NCBI RefSeq assembly: GCF_036884655.1
Contig: NC_088345.1
Coordinates: forward strand, 19,861,001-19,925,000
Source of the DNA: Musa acuminata AAA Group
Taxonomy: Eukaryota > Streptophyta > Magnoliopsida > Zingiberales > Musaceae
DNA: 64,000 bases
Direction of reading: 5' to 3'
This document shows, in pieces, positions 45,119 to 56,122 of the stretch; the first letter of the stretch is position 1; each line of letters begins with the position of its first letter. The translations under genes were made by a program, and so were the position numbers. Below the pieces are notes generated by a model. That model was not told where the DNA came from and ran no database searches. It saw only the letters and a list, made by a program, of their open reading frames with translations.

Positions 45119-46480
45119 TATATCAGGCCTAGTACATAGCATGGCATACATGATAGACCCTATTGTTGAGGCATAAGGTATCATATCCATGTTCGCCCTT
45201 ACTTAGAATTTTCAATGCCAAACATTTTGACAATGGTTTCTATGTACCTGGACTAGGATAAGCCAAGCATCCTCTTGGATCTATCTCTAGAGATTCTAAT
45301 CCCCAAGATATAGGATGCTTTCCCTAAGTCCTTTATGGAGAAGTGTCTAGATAACCAAGTCTTTACTGTGGATAGCATTCCTACGTCATTCCCAATGATG
45401 AGGATGTCATCCACATATAACACCAAAAAGGTGATAGCGCTCCCACTTACCTTTCTGTATACACAAGGCTCATCTTCGTTCTTAACGAAGTCATAAGGTC
45501 TGATTGCCTCATCAAATCTTATGTTCCAACTTTGGGAAGCTTGCTTTAGTCCATAAATAGATCTAAGCAACCTACACACCTTATCTGGGCAGTTCTTGGA
45601 CACGAATCCCTCAGGTTGCATCATATACACCTCCTCCTCGAGGTTCCCATTGAGGAATGCAGTTTTCACATCCATCTGCCAAATCTCATAATCATAGTGT
45701 GCTGCAATAGCCAATAGAATTCTGATGGATTTTATCATTGCTACAGGTGAGAAGGTTTCGTCGTAGTCAACACCTTGCCTTTGACGATACCCCTTAGCCA
45801 CTAGCCTTGCTTTATAGGTCTCTACCTTTCCATCTACTCCAATCTTTTTCTTAAAGATCCACTTGCAACCGATGGGTACAATACCTTCGGGCGCATCAAC
45901 TAGGTTCCAAACCTTATTGGAGTACATAGAATCCATCTCAGAATTCATGGCTTCTTGCCACTTCCCGGAGTCTATACTCATAATAGCCTCCTCGTAGGTC
46001 TGAGGATCAATATCCTCAACATCCTCTCCTCTAATATGTCCCACATATCTCTCAAGAGGATGTGATATCAGACCTGCATAAAGTTGAAACTTGTGTATTA
46101 GGTACCTGAACAGACTCGGGCTGTAGAGTGGTGCTTGAGCTTGGTTCTCCAACTTCGCTCAACTCTATCATTCTCCCACTGTCTCCGCCAAGAATGTGTT
46201 CCTTCTTAAGGAACACTGCTCTCTTAGCTAAAAAGACATTTTGGTCCTCGAGATGATAGAAATAATACCCACAAGTTTCCTTGGGGTATCCCACAAATTT
46301 GCATCGCTTTGTCCTTGATTCTAACTTATCGAGGTTGTGTCTTTTAACGTGGGCAGGGCAGCCCCAAATCTTAACAACCTTAAGATCATGCTTCTTCCTT
46401 TTCTATATCTCATATGGTGTAGACACTACCGACTTAGTTGGAACTCTGTTCAGAAGGTAAGCTGTGGTCTCTAGGGCATA
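45119..46480 (-). pseudogene. E reverse transcriptase and integrase end
   Basis: Continues the frame interrupted by G. Reverse transcriptase is open at 45253-46152, with the QMDVKTAFLNG and YVDDILI motifs kept and near identity to A2. Breaks: a stop just downstream at ~45253 (GLS then TAG); an internal deletion near 45205 against A2; a deletion near 46065-46075 that shifts the frame between the linker and reverse transcriptase; and a TAG at ~46404 (TGG in A2). Confidence 0.88.
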
Positions 46481-46483
46481 TCC

Positions 46484-48319
46484 TTAGAATAAGATGGGTA
46501 GGTCAGCGAAACTAATCATGGACCGTACCATATCTAATGGCGTACGATTCCTCCTTCCAAAGACACTATTGAGCTGAGGTGTATAAGGAGGTGTCCATTG
46601 GAATAATATCCCATGGTCCTTGAGGAACTGAGTAAACTCTATACTTAAGTACTCACCTCCTCGATCTAATCGAACAGTTTTGATACTCTTTCCAGTCTGG
46701 TTCTCCACCTCATTCTTATACTCTCTGAATTTCTCAAAGGCCTCGGACTTGTACTTCATTAAGTACACATATCCATACCTTGAGAAATCATCAGTAAATG
46801 TAATGAAGTAGGAGTAACCTCCAATGGCATGAGTTGACATGAGTCCACATACATCACTATGTATGAGTTCCAACAACTCAGTGGCTCTCTCTCCAGTTCT
46901 ACTAAATGGAGAGTTGGTTAGTTTTCCACGAAGGCAAGACTCGCAAGTTGCATATGACACATAGTCGAATGGATCTAGATATCCATCATTTAGCAACTTT
47001 TGAATCATTCCCTCATGGATATGACCTAGCCTACAATGCCATAGGTATGCATTGTTCACCTCATCTCGTTTCCTCTTAGACACATTTACATTCATGATAT
47101 GTGGAGTAGTGTCTAACATAAATAAACCATTATGCAATGTTCCTTTCGTGATGATCTTATCATCTAATAATATCGAACAACCATTGTTCTCAAAAATAAA
47201 TTTATATCCACTAACTGTTAAACATGAAATGGAGATAATGTTTTTGATAATAGAAGGAACAAAATAACATGCATCTAATGCAATAAAAGCTCCACTAGGC
47301 AGATGTAGGGCGACCTCGCCAACAGCTACTACAGCAACTTTTGCTCCATTACCCATCTTGAGGTCCATCTCGTCTCTCTCTAGTCTCCTAGGCCTTGCCA
47401 GAACCTGCAACGAATTGCATATATGATAAGCACTACCGGTATCCAATACCCATGTGTTATCATAAGAGTCTAACAAATGGAGACTGATCATGAATGTACC
47501 TGAAGCTTTATCAAGCTTTTGTTTTGCCCTTTCTACAAGGTACACTTTGCAGTTCCTCTTCCAATGCCCATCTTTACCACAGTGGAAGCGTTGGCCTTTA
47601 TCCTTTACTGGGTCTTTCTTAGCAACCTTTGCTTTACCTAGTCTGCCCTTGCCCTTTCCCTTCTTAAGGGACCTTTCTGCTTTCCTTTTCTTTCTGGTCT
47701 CACCAGTGTAGAGAACTAGCTTCTCTTTCTTAATAGTACTCTCTGCCTCCCTCAACATATTGAGGAGCTCTGGGAGAGTCACCTCAAGCTTGTTCATATT
47801 AAAATTCATTATGAACTGTGAAAAGGAATCTGGTAGGGACTGAAGCACAATGTCCACACACAAGTTATCCTCTATGACCATTCCTAGACTTGTGAGTTTC
47901 TCTATCCACTCAATCATCTTTAGGACATGGTTCTGAACTGGTGTCCCCTCAGTCATCCTAGCGCGGAAAAGGCTCTTGGATATCTCATATCGTTGCGTAA
48001 TTCCCTGTTCCTCAAACAATTTATGGACATGTAGGAGAATGGATCTGGCATCCATCTTTTCATGTTGTCTCTGTAACTCAGGAGTCATAGAGCCCAACAT
48101 ATAGCACTGAGCAAGAGTGGAGTCATCAATGTACTTCATGTAGCGAGCGATCTCATCCTCGTTTGCCCCTTCTTCGGGCGTAGGTATCACTGTATCAAGG
48201 ACGTACACGATTTTCTCCGCTGTGAGAACAATTCTCAAGTTACGGAGCCAATCCGTATAATTTGGACCAGTGAGGCGGTTGACATCAAGTATATCACGTA
48301 AGGGATTTGAAAGCGACAT
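46484..48319 (-). CDS. E gag, protease and part of integrase
   Basis: A 611-residue open frame with the true family start [11 protein letters not shown], uninterrupted across the point where A2 is frameshifted. In order: gag core; Lys-rich segment; zinc knuckle read as [14 protein letters not shown] with the first Cys replaced by Arg; protease [10 protein letters not shown]; pre-integrase [12 protein letters not shown]; and integrase core with HSDVCG and LDRGGEY. The segment that holds the catalytic Glu in A2 (VSERRN) reads VFGRRN, so the third acidic residue is lost. The frame stops early in a TAA at 46484. Not functional as integrase. Confidence 0.9.
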   Translation of the reverse strand: MSLSNPLRDILDVNRLTGPNYTDWLRNLRIVLTAEKIVYVLDTVIPTPEEGANEDEIARYMKYIDDSTLAQCYMLGSMTPELQRQHEKMDARSILLHVHKLFEEQGITQRYEISKSLFRARMTEGTPVQNHVLKMIEWIEKLTSLGMVIEDNLCVDIVLQSLPDSFSQFIMNFNMNKLEVTLPELLNMLREAESTIKKEKLVLYTGETRKKRKAERSLKKGKGKGRLGKAKVAKKDPVKDKGQRFHCGKDGHWKRNCKVYLVERAKQKLDKASGTFMISLHLLDSYDNTWVLDTGSAYHICNSLQVLARPRRLERDEMDLKMGNGAKVAVVAVGEVALHLPSGAFIALDACYFVPSIIKNIISISCLTVSGYKFIFENNGCSILLDDKIITKGTLHNGLFMLDTTPHIMNVNVSKRKRDEVNNAYLWHCRLGHIHEGMIQKLLNDGYLDPFDYVSYATCESCLRGKLTNSPFSRTGERATELLELIHSDVCGLMSTHAIGGYSYFITFTDDFSRYGYVYLMKYKSEAFEKFREYKNEVENQTGKSIKTVRLDRGGEYLSIEFTQFLKDHGILFQWTPPYTPQLNSVFGRRNRTPLDMVRSMISFADLPILF

Positions 48320-49980
48320 TTTCTGAAAATAAAGATGCAGCAGAAATGAATAACATACAGATTTTGCAAGAAATAAACTATCAAGATATGGACTTCTATC
48401 TTAATATGCTCCCACTATTTTACTAACGAGTCACGCGACACCCTTAGCACGTGAAACGGAAGTCTCCGGCAGACTTCTAGTGGGGATCAGGATCCAATCA
48501 GCGTCTTAATGTAACCTCGAGGGACTCGACCAATCACACTAAGCCTAAAAGGTAGGCAACTCTTGCCGATCACAACTCCTTGTGATTCTCGTCCTTTTCG
48601 GCCTCCGAATCACCATGGCCTCGAGGGACTCGACCAACCATGATGCTCGGTTAAGTCAACACCTTCGTTACAAGATGAGTCTGATTTGATGATATACCCT
48701 CGAGGGACTCGACCAAGTATACCATGCCCTCAGGTCACCGGTGACATCTCTATGTCGTAAGCAAGATAGCGAATCGCGATATAGGTGAGTCTCGAGGGAC
48801 TTGACCAACTCAACCTACACCGGGAATCGGTTCCTACTCATAACGATGGAAGGCCACGTGGGTCAATCTAATTGCCTCACGTTTACCGACTTAATATTAT
48901 CGAGAGATGTTTCTATGATTTGGTCTCCTAATATGACATGTCACACATATACATATTTAATATATATCTACATCGAATGCAAATATATATACATATCTAG
49001 TATGTGTATAAGCAATCACACCAGATGATCATGGACCACAACCTAATGTGATTAGTCCCGAGCCAGTAGGCCTAATCACGCACATCAAGATCTATGTGTG
49101 CAACGGTGCATCTCCATGCCCTGTGATCATCCATCTCGTCCTCGTCGGTTCCGTCGACATCTTGATGCATCTCCATGCATCACGATCGTCCGTCTCGTGG
49201 GTCCCGCTATCGCATCCACGCTCCCGTTGCGCCTCCTCATGTGATTACAACTTAATCATAGGCACGTAGGCCCAACAATAAACGAGAAATATAATGGAGG
49301 CTCGCAGACCTCAATAATAATAATCACAAGTACACACATCACACGGTCCATGATCATCCGTCCACACATCATACATCACATGTATAAATAATCATCATGG
49401 AGGACTACTAGATAATAATAAAAATAATAATCAACTAAATCTTTTAATTAATTAATATATTCTGAAATCAGGGACATGTAGGGAATTTCTTTACTTATAA
49501 GGGTATTTTCATAATTTGAACAAAAGATAGAAACTGGAATTTCTCAAATTCCAAGGGGCAAAATTGTCTTTTGCCCAAAAAACCCTAATGCCCATTCCCC
49601 CTTTCGCTGGTGCCGCCGCCGCCACCCTACCGGCAGCGGCCTGTGCGGCGAATGAGGGCACTGCCCTCGCTTGCAGGCGGCACGCCAGCTGGCGGCGCTG
49701 CCGCTGCGGGTGGGCGCCCCCTTCGGGCGCCGCTGCCTCTGCAGGGGGTGCTGTCCCACCGGGCGGACACCCTTGTGGGGGGGGGGGGGGGGGGTTTCGC
49801 CCGCGCCCTGCGTCGGCAAGCCCTGCTTCCTTGCGGCGGCTCTGCCCGTGGGCTTCCAGCGCCGCCGGCAGCAAGCCTGCTGCAAGCAGGCCACTGGCCC
49901 GCTGCTGCAAACGCAGCCCCTGTGCTGCCCGCCTTCGGTTGCGCTTCACGAACGTCGATCGAGGGCAGCAACTATTGCTG
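48320..49980 (-). other. 5' leader of E with stem-loop array
   Basis: Same organisation as the A2 leader. The four stem-loop units span 48505-48821. In the first, a substitution in the stem turns a G-C pair into G-U. In the third, ATGGTATAC pairs with GTATATCAT, again with one G-U but at another position than in A2. The GC-rich block is at ~49585-49975. The part next to the primer site is deleted. Confidence 0.8.
49777..49794 (+). repeat. G18 homopolymer in the E leader
   Basis: Eighteen consecutive G. The matching place in A2 has four (GCGGGGTTTTTGCCC). On the RNA strand this is a C run. Length may be uncertain from sequencing. Confidence 0.8.
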
Positions 49981-49993
49981 TAATAATTACTAT

Positions 49994-50937
49994 CTCAGTG
50001 AATTATTATCTCTGTAATAATTCACTTGACTCATCGACTACAGAAGTACTAGGCTACTACGCCGTAGTCCCCAGACGATACAGGGGAATTCAATCCATTG
50101 GATATGTCTGTCCTCAGTTACCGTGTACCTATAATCCCTCATCCATCTAATATCCTAGAGACCGTATATCGAGCATGGTGCTGTCAGACCCATACAGTTT
50201 CTACTCGAGTTTCGCTCTAATCGGATTCTCCCGGAGAACTCTTTCTCTCTCAACCCGAATGACCCTGGCCAGGGATTTGTCTGAGCAAGAACACATGGGA
50301 TATTCCTCTCATGACGCCGAGAGTGGATGATCCTCTATCGACATTCAATAGCCCTCGTAAGGTCGACTACCACTCCCAATGACCAGCTGTACTAGATCTG
50401 GGACAGCCAAACCTATAAGTCTGGTATCAAAGAGTGGAGCACTTATACAGGACATCCTTGGTGTCTCAAGTCTAAGGACCAGATACACCACTAGGACTAC
50501 GGAATCGCTGTCTGACAATAAGGCATCATCAACCATCCAACATTCCATAAGCGGATCAATCAGTGAACTCATTCTCCAATGAGCACTTGTACTGTATCCC
50601 AAGTGTCCCTACACGAGCAACTATGAGACCAGCTGCATCCATCATATGGACGGGTATACAACACACCAGTCTATCCGGTTATCACGATGTCCCTCTCGAG
50701 TAACCTATGACCCGGATTATTTAGGATATATGTTTAAAGGTGAATCGATCTCATTATCGTGATCTCATCACGATCCGATTCCCATTGCACAAATCCAAGG
50801 ACATCACAATATATATATGCACATATGCAATAGTTATAAAGTGATATACGCCAAAATATAATAAGCAAAAAGATTCTGTATCAAGTCACACGTGCCATCA
50901 CTCATGTGATTGGCTTGCCGGGCACCTATGACTAGCA
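49994..50937 (-). repeat. 5' LTR of E, outer remnant
   Basis: CTCAGTGAATTATT...GACTAGCA, matching 22498-23441. About 550 bp of the LTR, including its TATA box, and ~110 bp of leader with the primer site are missing. They are replaced by a few filler bases (~49981-49993). Confidence 0.9.
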
Positions 50938-50942
50938 ACACC

Positions 50943-51582
50943 TCCTGGGCTAGGCGGTGGCACTGCTTGGCTGGGCGGTGGCACCGCCAGCATCGGGAAC
51001 ATTAGAGAATTCAAATTTTTTGGAGCCCAAATTTGAATCCTCTTGAGACCTATAAATACCCCTCAAGTCTCAGCTGAGAAGACAACTTTTTGTGTAGCAA
51101 GTGATTGAGAGAAAAGTCTTAGAAGAGTCTTTGCCTTTCTTGTTTTCAATTTGCTAGTATTCACCTCCTTCTTTCTTGTTGAAAATATGTAAGAGAGTGA
51201 ACCGCTTGTAAAAGTTGTAAGAGGGGTATTTACCCTTCCCTTTCAAGAGATTTGCTAGTGGAAGGTGGGAGCCTCATCAAAGAGGGGCCTCGCAAGTGGA
51301 TGTAGGTCATTTGACCGAACCACTGTAAAATCAGCGTAATCTCTGGTTTGCATTTACTTATTGTCATTTATATTACTGCAAACCATTTGCACTTTAATGC
51401 TATACTGCTTTGTCTCCGTCTTACTTATCTCTTCAAGTTAAAATGCAATCGAAACGGTTTCAAACGAAAACGTTACTTTTATCATACGAAGTTTCCGAAA
51501 GTGTTTAAATCGTCAAAAGTTTATCACACTTTACCGCTGCACTAATTCACCCCCCCCTCTTAGTGCCACTCCGATCCTAACA
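50943..51582 (+). repeat. 3' LTR of D, second part
   Basis: TCCTGGGCTAGGCGG...CCTAACA, resuming D's LTR after E. It contains the TATA region (~51051-51060) and a C8 run. It matches 28626-29278. Followed by target copy CGAAG. Confidence 0.93.
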
Positions 51583-51587
51583 CGAAG

Positions 51588-52328
51588 TTCAAGTTCATCA
51601 TTGTCCTCATCACTTGAGTCATCGCTCAAGTGGTATTCATTTGTCCGGAGTTCCAAATCCTTCCTGTTCTTTGGAAGGTGGTTCAAGTGTTCATTGTGTT
51701 CATCATGTGCATTGCGCACCATTTCATATGTCATCAATGAGCCGATAAGTTCTTCAAGTAGAAAAATATTTAAATCTTTTATTTCTTATATTGCCGTTAC
51801 TTTTGATTCCCAAGCTTTAGAAAGTGATCGTAAAACTTTACTAACAAGTTCAAAATTCGAGAAATATTTGCCAAGAGCTTGTAAACCATTGACGACATCC
51901 GTAAAACGGGTGTACATGTCAACAATGGTTTCGCTCGGCTTCATTCGAAAAAGCTCGAAATCATGTATTAAAATGTTAACTTTCGAGTCTTTGACTCTAC
52001 TAGTTCCCTCGTGCGTGATTTCAAGTGTTCGCCAAATATCAAAAGTCGTTTCGCACGTTGAAATCCGATTGAACTCATTTTTGTCCAAAGCACAAAATAA
52101 GGCATTCATAGCCTTTGCGTTTAAAGAAAACATCTTCTTCTCCAAATCATTCCAATGGTTCATTGGAAGAGAAGACATTTCAAATCCATTTTTGACTATG
52201 TGTCATAAATTCGAATCCAAAGAAAGTAAGAAAACTCTCATTCGAGTTTTCCAATAAGTGTAGTCCGTCCCATTGAAAAAGGGAGGACAAATGAGAGAGT
52301 GACCCTCTTGAAAGTCGTAAAGAGCCAT
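51588..52328 (-). pseudogene. C gag, amino part (split by D)
   Basis: The ATG at 52328-52326 opens MALYDFQEGHS... with FNGTDYTYWKTRM. A TGA-type stop appears where D reads LWSIV, and an in-frame stop near 51772 follows VTAI. Between these, 51786-52178 is open and carries LEITHEGTSRVK and MYTRFTDVVN. The reading continues to 27681 on the far side of D. Confidence 0.88.
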
Positions 52329-52364
52329 TTCTATTTGAGTGTTAAACCAAGGTAGAAAAACGTG

Positions 52365-52376
52365 GCTTTGATACCA
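52365..52376 (-). promoter_or_regulatory. Primer binding site of C
   Basis: GCTTTGATACCA on +, one base from the perfect site in G (C to T). Confidence 0.8.
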
Positions 52377-52378
52377 AT

Positions 52379-53983
52379 TGTTAGGACTAGAGCGGCACTA
52401 AGAGGGGGGGTGAATTAGTGTAACGGTAAAGTATGACAAACTTTCGACGATTTAAACATTTACGGAAACTTCGTACGATAAAATCAATGTTTCATTTGAA
52501 ACCGTTTCGATTGCATTTTAACTTGAAGGCATATGTAAGAAGGAGACAAAGAAGTAGAGCATCAAAGTGAAGATGGTTTGCAGTAATATAAATGAAAATA
52601 AGATAAATGCAAACCAGAGAAGACGGTAGTTTATAGTGGTTCGGTCAATCGTGACCTACATCCACTCCTCAGATTCCTCTTCCGTCGAGGCTACCGACAT
52701 CCACTAATGATCTTTCTTTACTAGGCAAAGATCAACCTCCTTCTTACACCCCTCTTACAACCTTTTACAAGTGGTTCACCCTTTTACAAAGATTTCAATG
52801 AAAAGAAAGGAGGTGAACACTCAAGCTATTGAAAACAAGACTTTTCCTAAAGCTTTTCTCAACTTCTAGCTTCTCAAAAGGTTTTGTTCTCTGCTGAGAT
52901 TTGAGGGGTATTTATAGGCCCCAAGAGGATTCAAATTTGGGCTCTAAAATTTAAATTCTCTTGGGTTTCCGAGGCTGGCGGTGCCATCGCCTGTTAGTAG
53001 CGGTGCCACCGCCTGTCAACTTCTGACACTGATAGTGGACTGGCGGTGCCACCGCCCAGCCAAGTGGTGTCACCGCCTAGGCCAATTCAGCTCACTGGTT
53101 GGGCTCCAAACTTGGCCCAAATCAGTCCGAACTCGGGCCCAATTGGCCCCTACTTGGGTTATAGGATTAACACCTAATCCTAACCCTAATTAACATGCTA
53201 ACTACGAATTTAAAGACATTTTCTAAGCTATTACAAAGTCCATAAGTCAAGACTTCTTCCGGCGAGCTTCCGACAAACTTCTGACGGTCTTCCGATAAAC
53301 TCTCGGAAACCATTCTGCGGACTCCCGGCAAGCTCCTAGACTTCACGATTTGATCTTGGCAAGTTCCAATGAGCTTCTTCGGCAAGCTCCGATCTTTCTC
53401 GGCGAGCTCCGTGAACTTCCAACGAACCTTCTGGCGAGCTTCCGAAAAACCCTTCGGCAACCTCCCTACTCATTCTCGGCTAGTTCCGGCAGCATTCCCG
53501 ACGAACCTTCAGACTGCCGTCGAACTCTCGAACTCGCAACAACTCCTTTGCGCTTAACTCCGATACTTTATTTCGCTTTATGTCTTCATCGTTATCGTAG
53601 TTAATCCTACACACACAAGCCAAAACTCTACTCCGATCTAGACAATTATTACAAAGCGAATTGACATTCTATTGCCCGGCACGTCATTGGTTGGTGCTTC
53701 GTCTGATTCTTCGGCGCATCGTCCTCTCTTGTGGCTTGTTGCCCAATTGGCGGTTGACCTCCGCAACCCCGATATCCTTGGCGCAATTCAGCTCTTGGCC
53801 CGATGCCCGACGTCCGAAGCCTTCTGCCATCCAATATCCTAACGTGATCTCCTCCGACGCAACGTCAATTCTTCCTACGTTAACTTGTCTAATCCTGATC
53901 GAGTAGACCTGCATCACTCAAAATGCAGTTTAAATTATAAACACATGTCAAGTGGTTTCATCATCAAAATACGAGATTCAACA
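52379..53983 (-). repeat. 5' LTR of C
   Basis: TGTTAGGACTAG...CGAGATTCAACA on +, 1605 bp, with G7 run, TATA box at 52909-52916, palindrome cluster (~52975-53085) and CTTCCGGCGAGC-type repeat zone (~53255-53540). It is the uninterrupted partner of the split 3' LTR. Confidence 0.94.
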
Positions 53984-53988
53984 GATCA

Positions 53989-55101
53989 GACATTATGCCA
54001 AGGAGATCAGATATTATAGGAAGATAATATGTCGATTGGACAATATACCGAAGGAGAGGATGATGCATTGAAGGATCGGATGAAGCACCGAATGAACCAA
54101 TGACATGCTAGATAACATAGGATTCATGCTTGTAGTAATTTATCAAGATCGAGTTAATTTAGGTCTAATTGAGTCGGTATTAGGGTAAAACAATGCCAAC
54201 TCAATTAGGGGCTACTTGCGCTTGAATCAGGGCTGAATTGAGCCTATTGTTTGGCTCATTTAGGGTCCTATAACAGGGTCTAGTGGTGGTACCACATAGA
54301 CTTGGCGGTGGTATCGCCTAGACACAATCTTCAAAATTGTGTCAGGCGGTGGTACCGCCAGACTAGATAGTGGTACCACCCAAACAAAGTCTCCCAAACT
54401 ATGTTAGACGGTAGTACTGCTAGACTGAGCAGTGGTATCACCCAGTGTCAGTGCTGCACACGGTGGTATAGTCCAACACAAGTGGTGGTACCGCCAGTAC
54501 CCGAGAAACCTGTGATAAGATCTTTTTTTGCTTTAATTTTGAAGTCATTTGGGGTCTATAAATACATCAGCTATTCCTGAATGTAGAAGCAAGAATTGAG
54601 CACAAAATTGAGTTTAAAAAAGGGGAAAAGAATACTTAAGAAAATTTGGGAAACTCTCTTAGGATTTAGGATTACTTCTTTAGTATTTAGAAGTTCATCT
54701 AAAGGGAGAAGTGAGGTATAAGAAAGAAAGACTTATAAGGGTTGTCATCTAAACCCGTAAAAAGGAGAAATAGTGTAAAAGGATAGTTAATCTTCACCCA
54801 TTGAAGGAAGATCATTAGTGGATGCCGATGGCCTTGACGGAAGAGGAATAGGGGGTGGATATAGGTCACGACGATCAAACCACTATAAAACTCGATTTGT
54901 ATTTACTTCTTACAAATTACATTTACTGCAAACTATTTTATTTGCTTTACTTTCTCATTACACTCTTACGAATGCTTTCATGTTAAATGCATTTTCGTTG
55001 GAATCAAATTTTATTGTACGAAGATTTTTTAAACCATTGTTGTTTTTATCCACTGCACTAACTTACCCCCCCCCCCTCTTAGTGTCGACTCGATCATAAC
55101 A
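53989..55101 (+). repeat. 5' LTR of F, second part
   Basis: Continues from 13099 with GACATTATGCC, as 58311 does in the 3' LTR. It has its own palindrome cluster (~54290-54500, GGTGGTACCGCC type), a TATA box at 54557-54564 and a C11 run, and ends ATCATAACA. Confidence 0.9.
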
Positions 55102-55103
55102 GT

Positions 55104-55115
55104 TGGTATTAGAAC
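55104..55115 (+). promoter_or_regulatory. Primer binding site of F
   Basis: TGGTATTAGAAC, two changes from TGGTATCAGAGC, two bases after the LTR. Confidence 0.8.
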
Positions 55116-55151
55116 CACATTCTTTTTCATTTGGTTTAACAACCAAGAGAA

Positions 55152-56122
55152 ATAGCTCTTTTTGGATTTAAAGAGGGACTTTCGATCATTCGTCCTCCTA
55201 TGTTCAATGGGACGGACTACACATATTGGAAAACTCGAATGATATTTTTCTAGCTTTCTATTGATTTAAATTTATGGAATATTATTAAAAATAAATTTCA
55301 AAAGTATTCTCTTCCTATGAACGATTAGAATGATTTGGAGAAGATGACTCTCTTTGAATGTCAAAGCTATGAATGATTTGTTTTGTGCATTGGATAAAAA
55401 TGAATTTAATCGTGTTTCTATTTGTGAAATTGTATACGATATTTGTCATACACTTGAAATCATATACGAAGGCACTAGTAGAGTTAAAGACTCTAAAATT
55501 AATCTTTTGATGCATGATTTTGAGTTTTTTCAAATGAAGCTAAGCGAAACTATCATTGACATGTACACCCGTCTTACAGATGTCATCAATAGTTTAAAAA
55601 TTCTTAGTAAATGTTTGTCTAATTTTAAACTTGTTAACAAAATACTAAAATCCCTTCCAAAAAAATTGGGATCCAAAAGTGACAGCAATACAAGAAGCAA
55701 AGAACCTGAACAACTTTGCTCTTGAAGAATTTATCGAGTCATTAATGACCTATGAAATGACATACAAGGTACATGATGAACTCGATGAATAGAAGTACAA
55801 TCTTCCAAGGAACATGAAGGATTTGATACTTAGAACTCAAGAAGACCACTCGAGCGAAAGCTCAAGTGATTATGATATAGAACTCCTCACAAGTAAATTT
55901 ATAAAATTTATAGAACATGAAACTAAGAATAAAAATGAACTTAGAAAGAAAAAGTTACTAAAACATAAGAAAGCACTCAAGGTGACTTGGGATGAAACAA
56001 GTGCATCCGAAGACGAGGAGTAAACTGATGAAGATGAAGTTGCGAACTTCATTTTGGTGACTCTCGACGATGTGGTAAACAACTCAAACAAAATTCCTTT
56101 ACTTTATTTTAAAATTACTTGA
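55152..56122 (+). pseudogene. F gag remnant
   Basis: The start codon is mutated (ATA GCT CTT, where D has ATG GCT CTT). MFNGTDYTYWKTRM and LEIIYEGTSRVKDSK are visible, with shifts near 55240, 55345 and 55670. The carboxyl part is acidic then Lys-rich and ends FKIT with TGA at 56120-56122, the gag end shared with C, D and G. No pol follows. Confidence 0.87.

Larger units (their letters stand above)
34082..50937 (-). mobile_element. CopA copy E: damaged element inserted in D's 3' LTR
   Basis: E lies on the minus strand: full 3' LTR (34082-35575), polypurine tract (35576-35586), RNase H remnant, element G, then reverse transcriptase, integrase, protease, gag, leader, and only the outer ~944 bp of the 5' LTR (49994-50937). 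It is flanked by ACACC at 34077-34081 and 50938-50942. The primer site and inner 5' LTR are deleted. Confidence 0.94.
27682..51582 (+). mobile_element. SirB element D: gag-only, inserted in C's gag
   Basis: D lies on the plus strand: 5' LTR 27682-29278 (1597 bp), internal region 29279-33133 (~3.85 kb), and 3' LTR 33134-34081 plus 50943-51582 (~1588 bp). It is flanked by CGAAG at 27677-27681 and 51583-51587. It encodes gag only; pol is absent and no deletion scar is visible by eye. Element E sits in its 3' LTR. Confidence 0.95.
13100..53983 (-). mobile_element. SirB element C: gag-only, inserted in F's 5' LTR
   Basis: C lies on the minus strand: 3' LTR (13100-13479 plus 23756-24989), internal region (24990-27681 plus 51588-52378) and 5' LTR (52379-53983). 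The LTR sums are ~1614 and 1605 bp. Target duplications are GATCG (13095-13099) and GATCA (53984-53988), one mismatch apart. It carries three nested insertions: S1 with A2 inside, and D with E and G inside. The internal region is ~3.5 kb of gag and noncoding DNA without pol. Confidence 0.9.

Noticed and set aside
49509..50150. Several overlapping frames of 114-159 codons in the E leader
   Set aside because: Same reason as for A2. They cross the deletion junction and the G18 run, and are not conserved with the A2 frames.
54290..54500. GGTGGTACCGCC repeats taken as a coding or regulatory unit of a host gene
   Set aside because: The same cluster is in the corresponding LTR position of C, D and G; it is part of F's 5' LTR.
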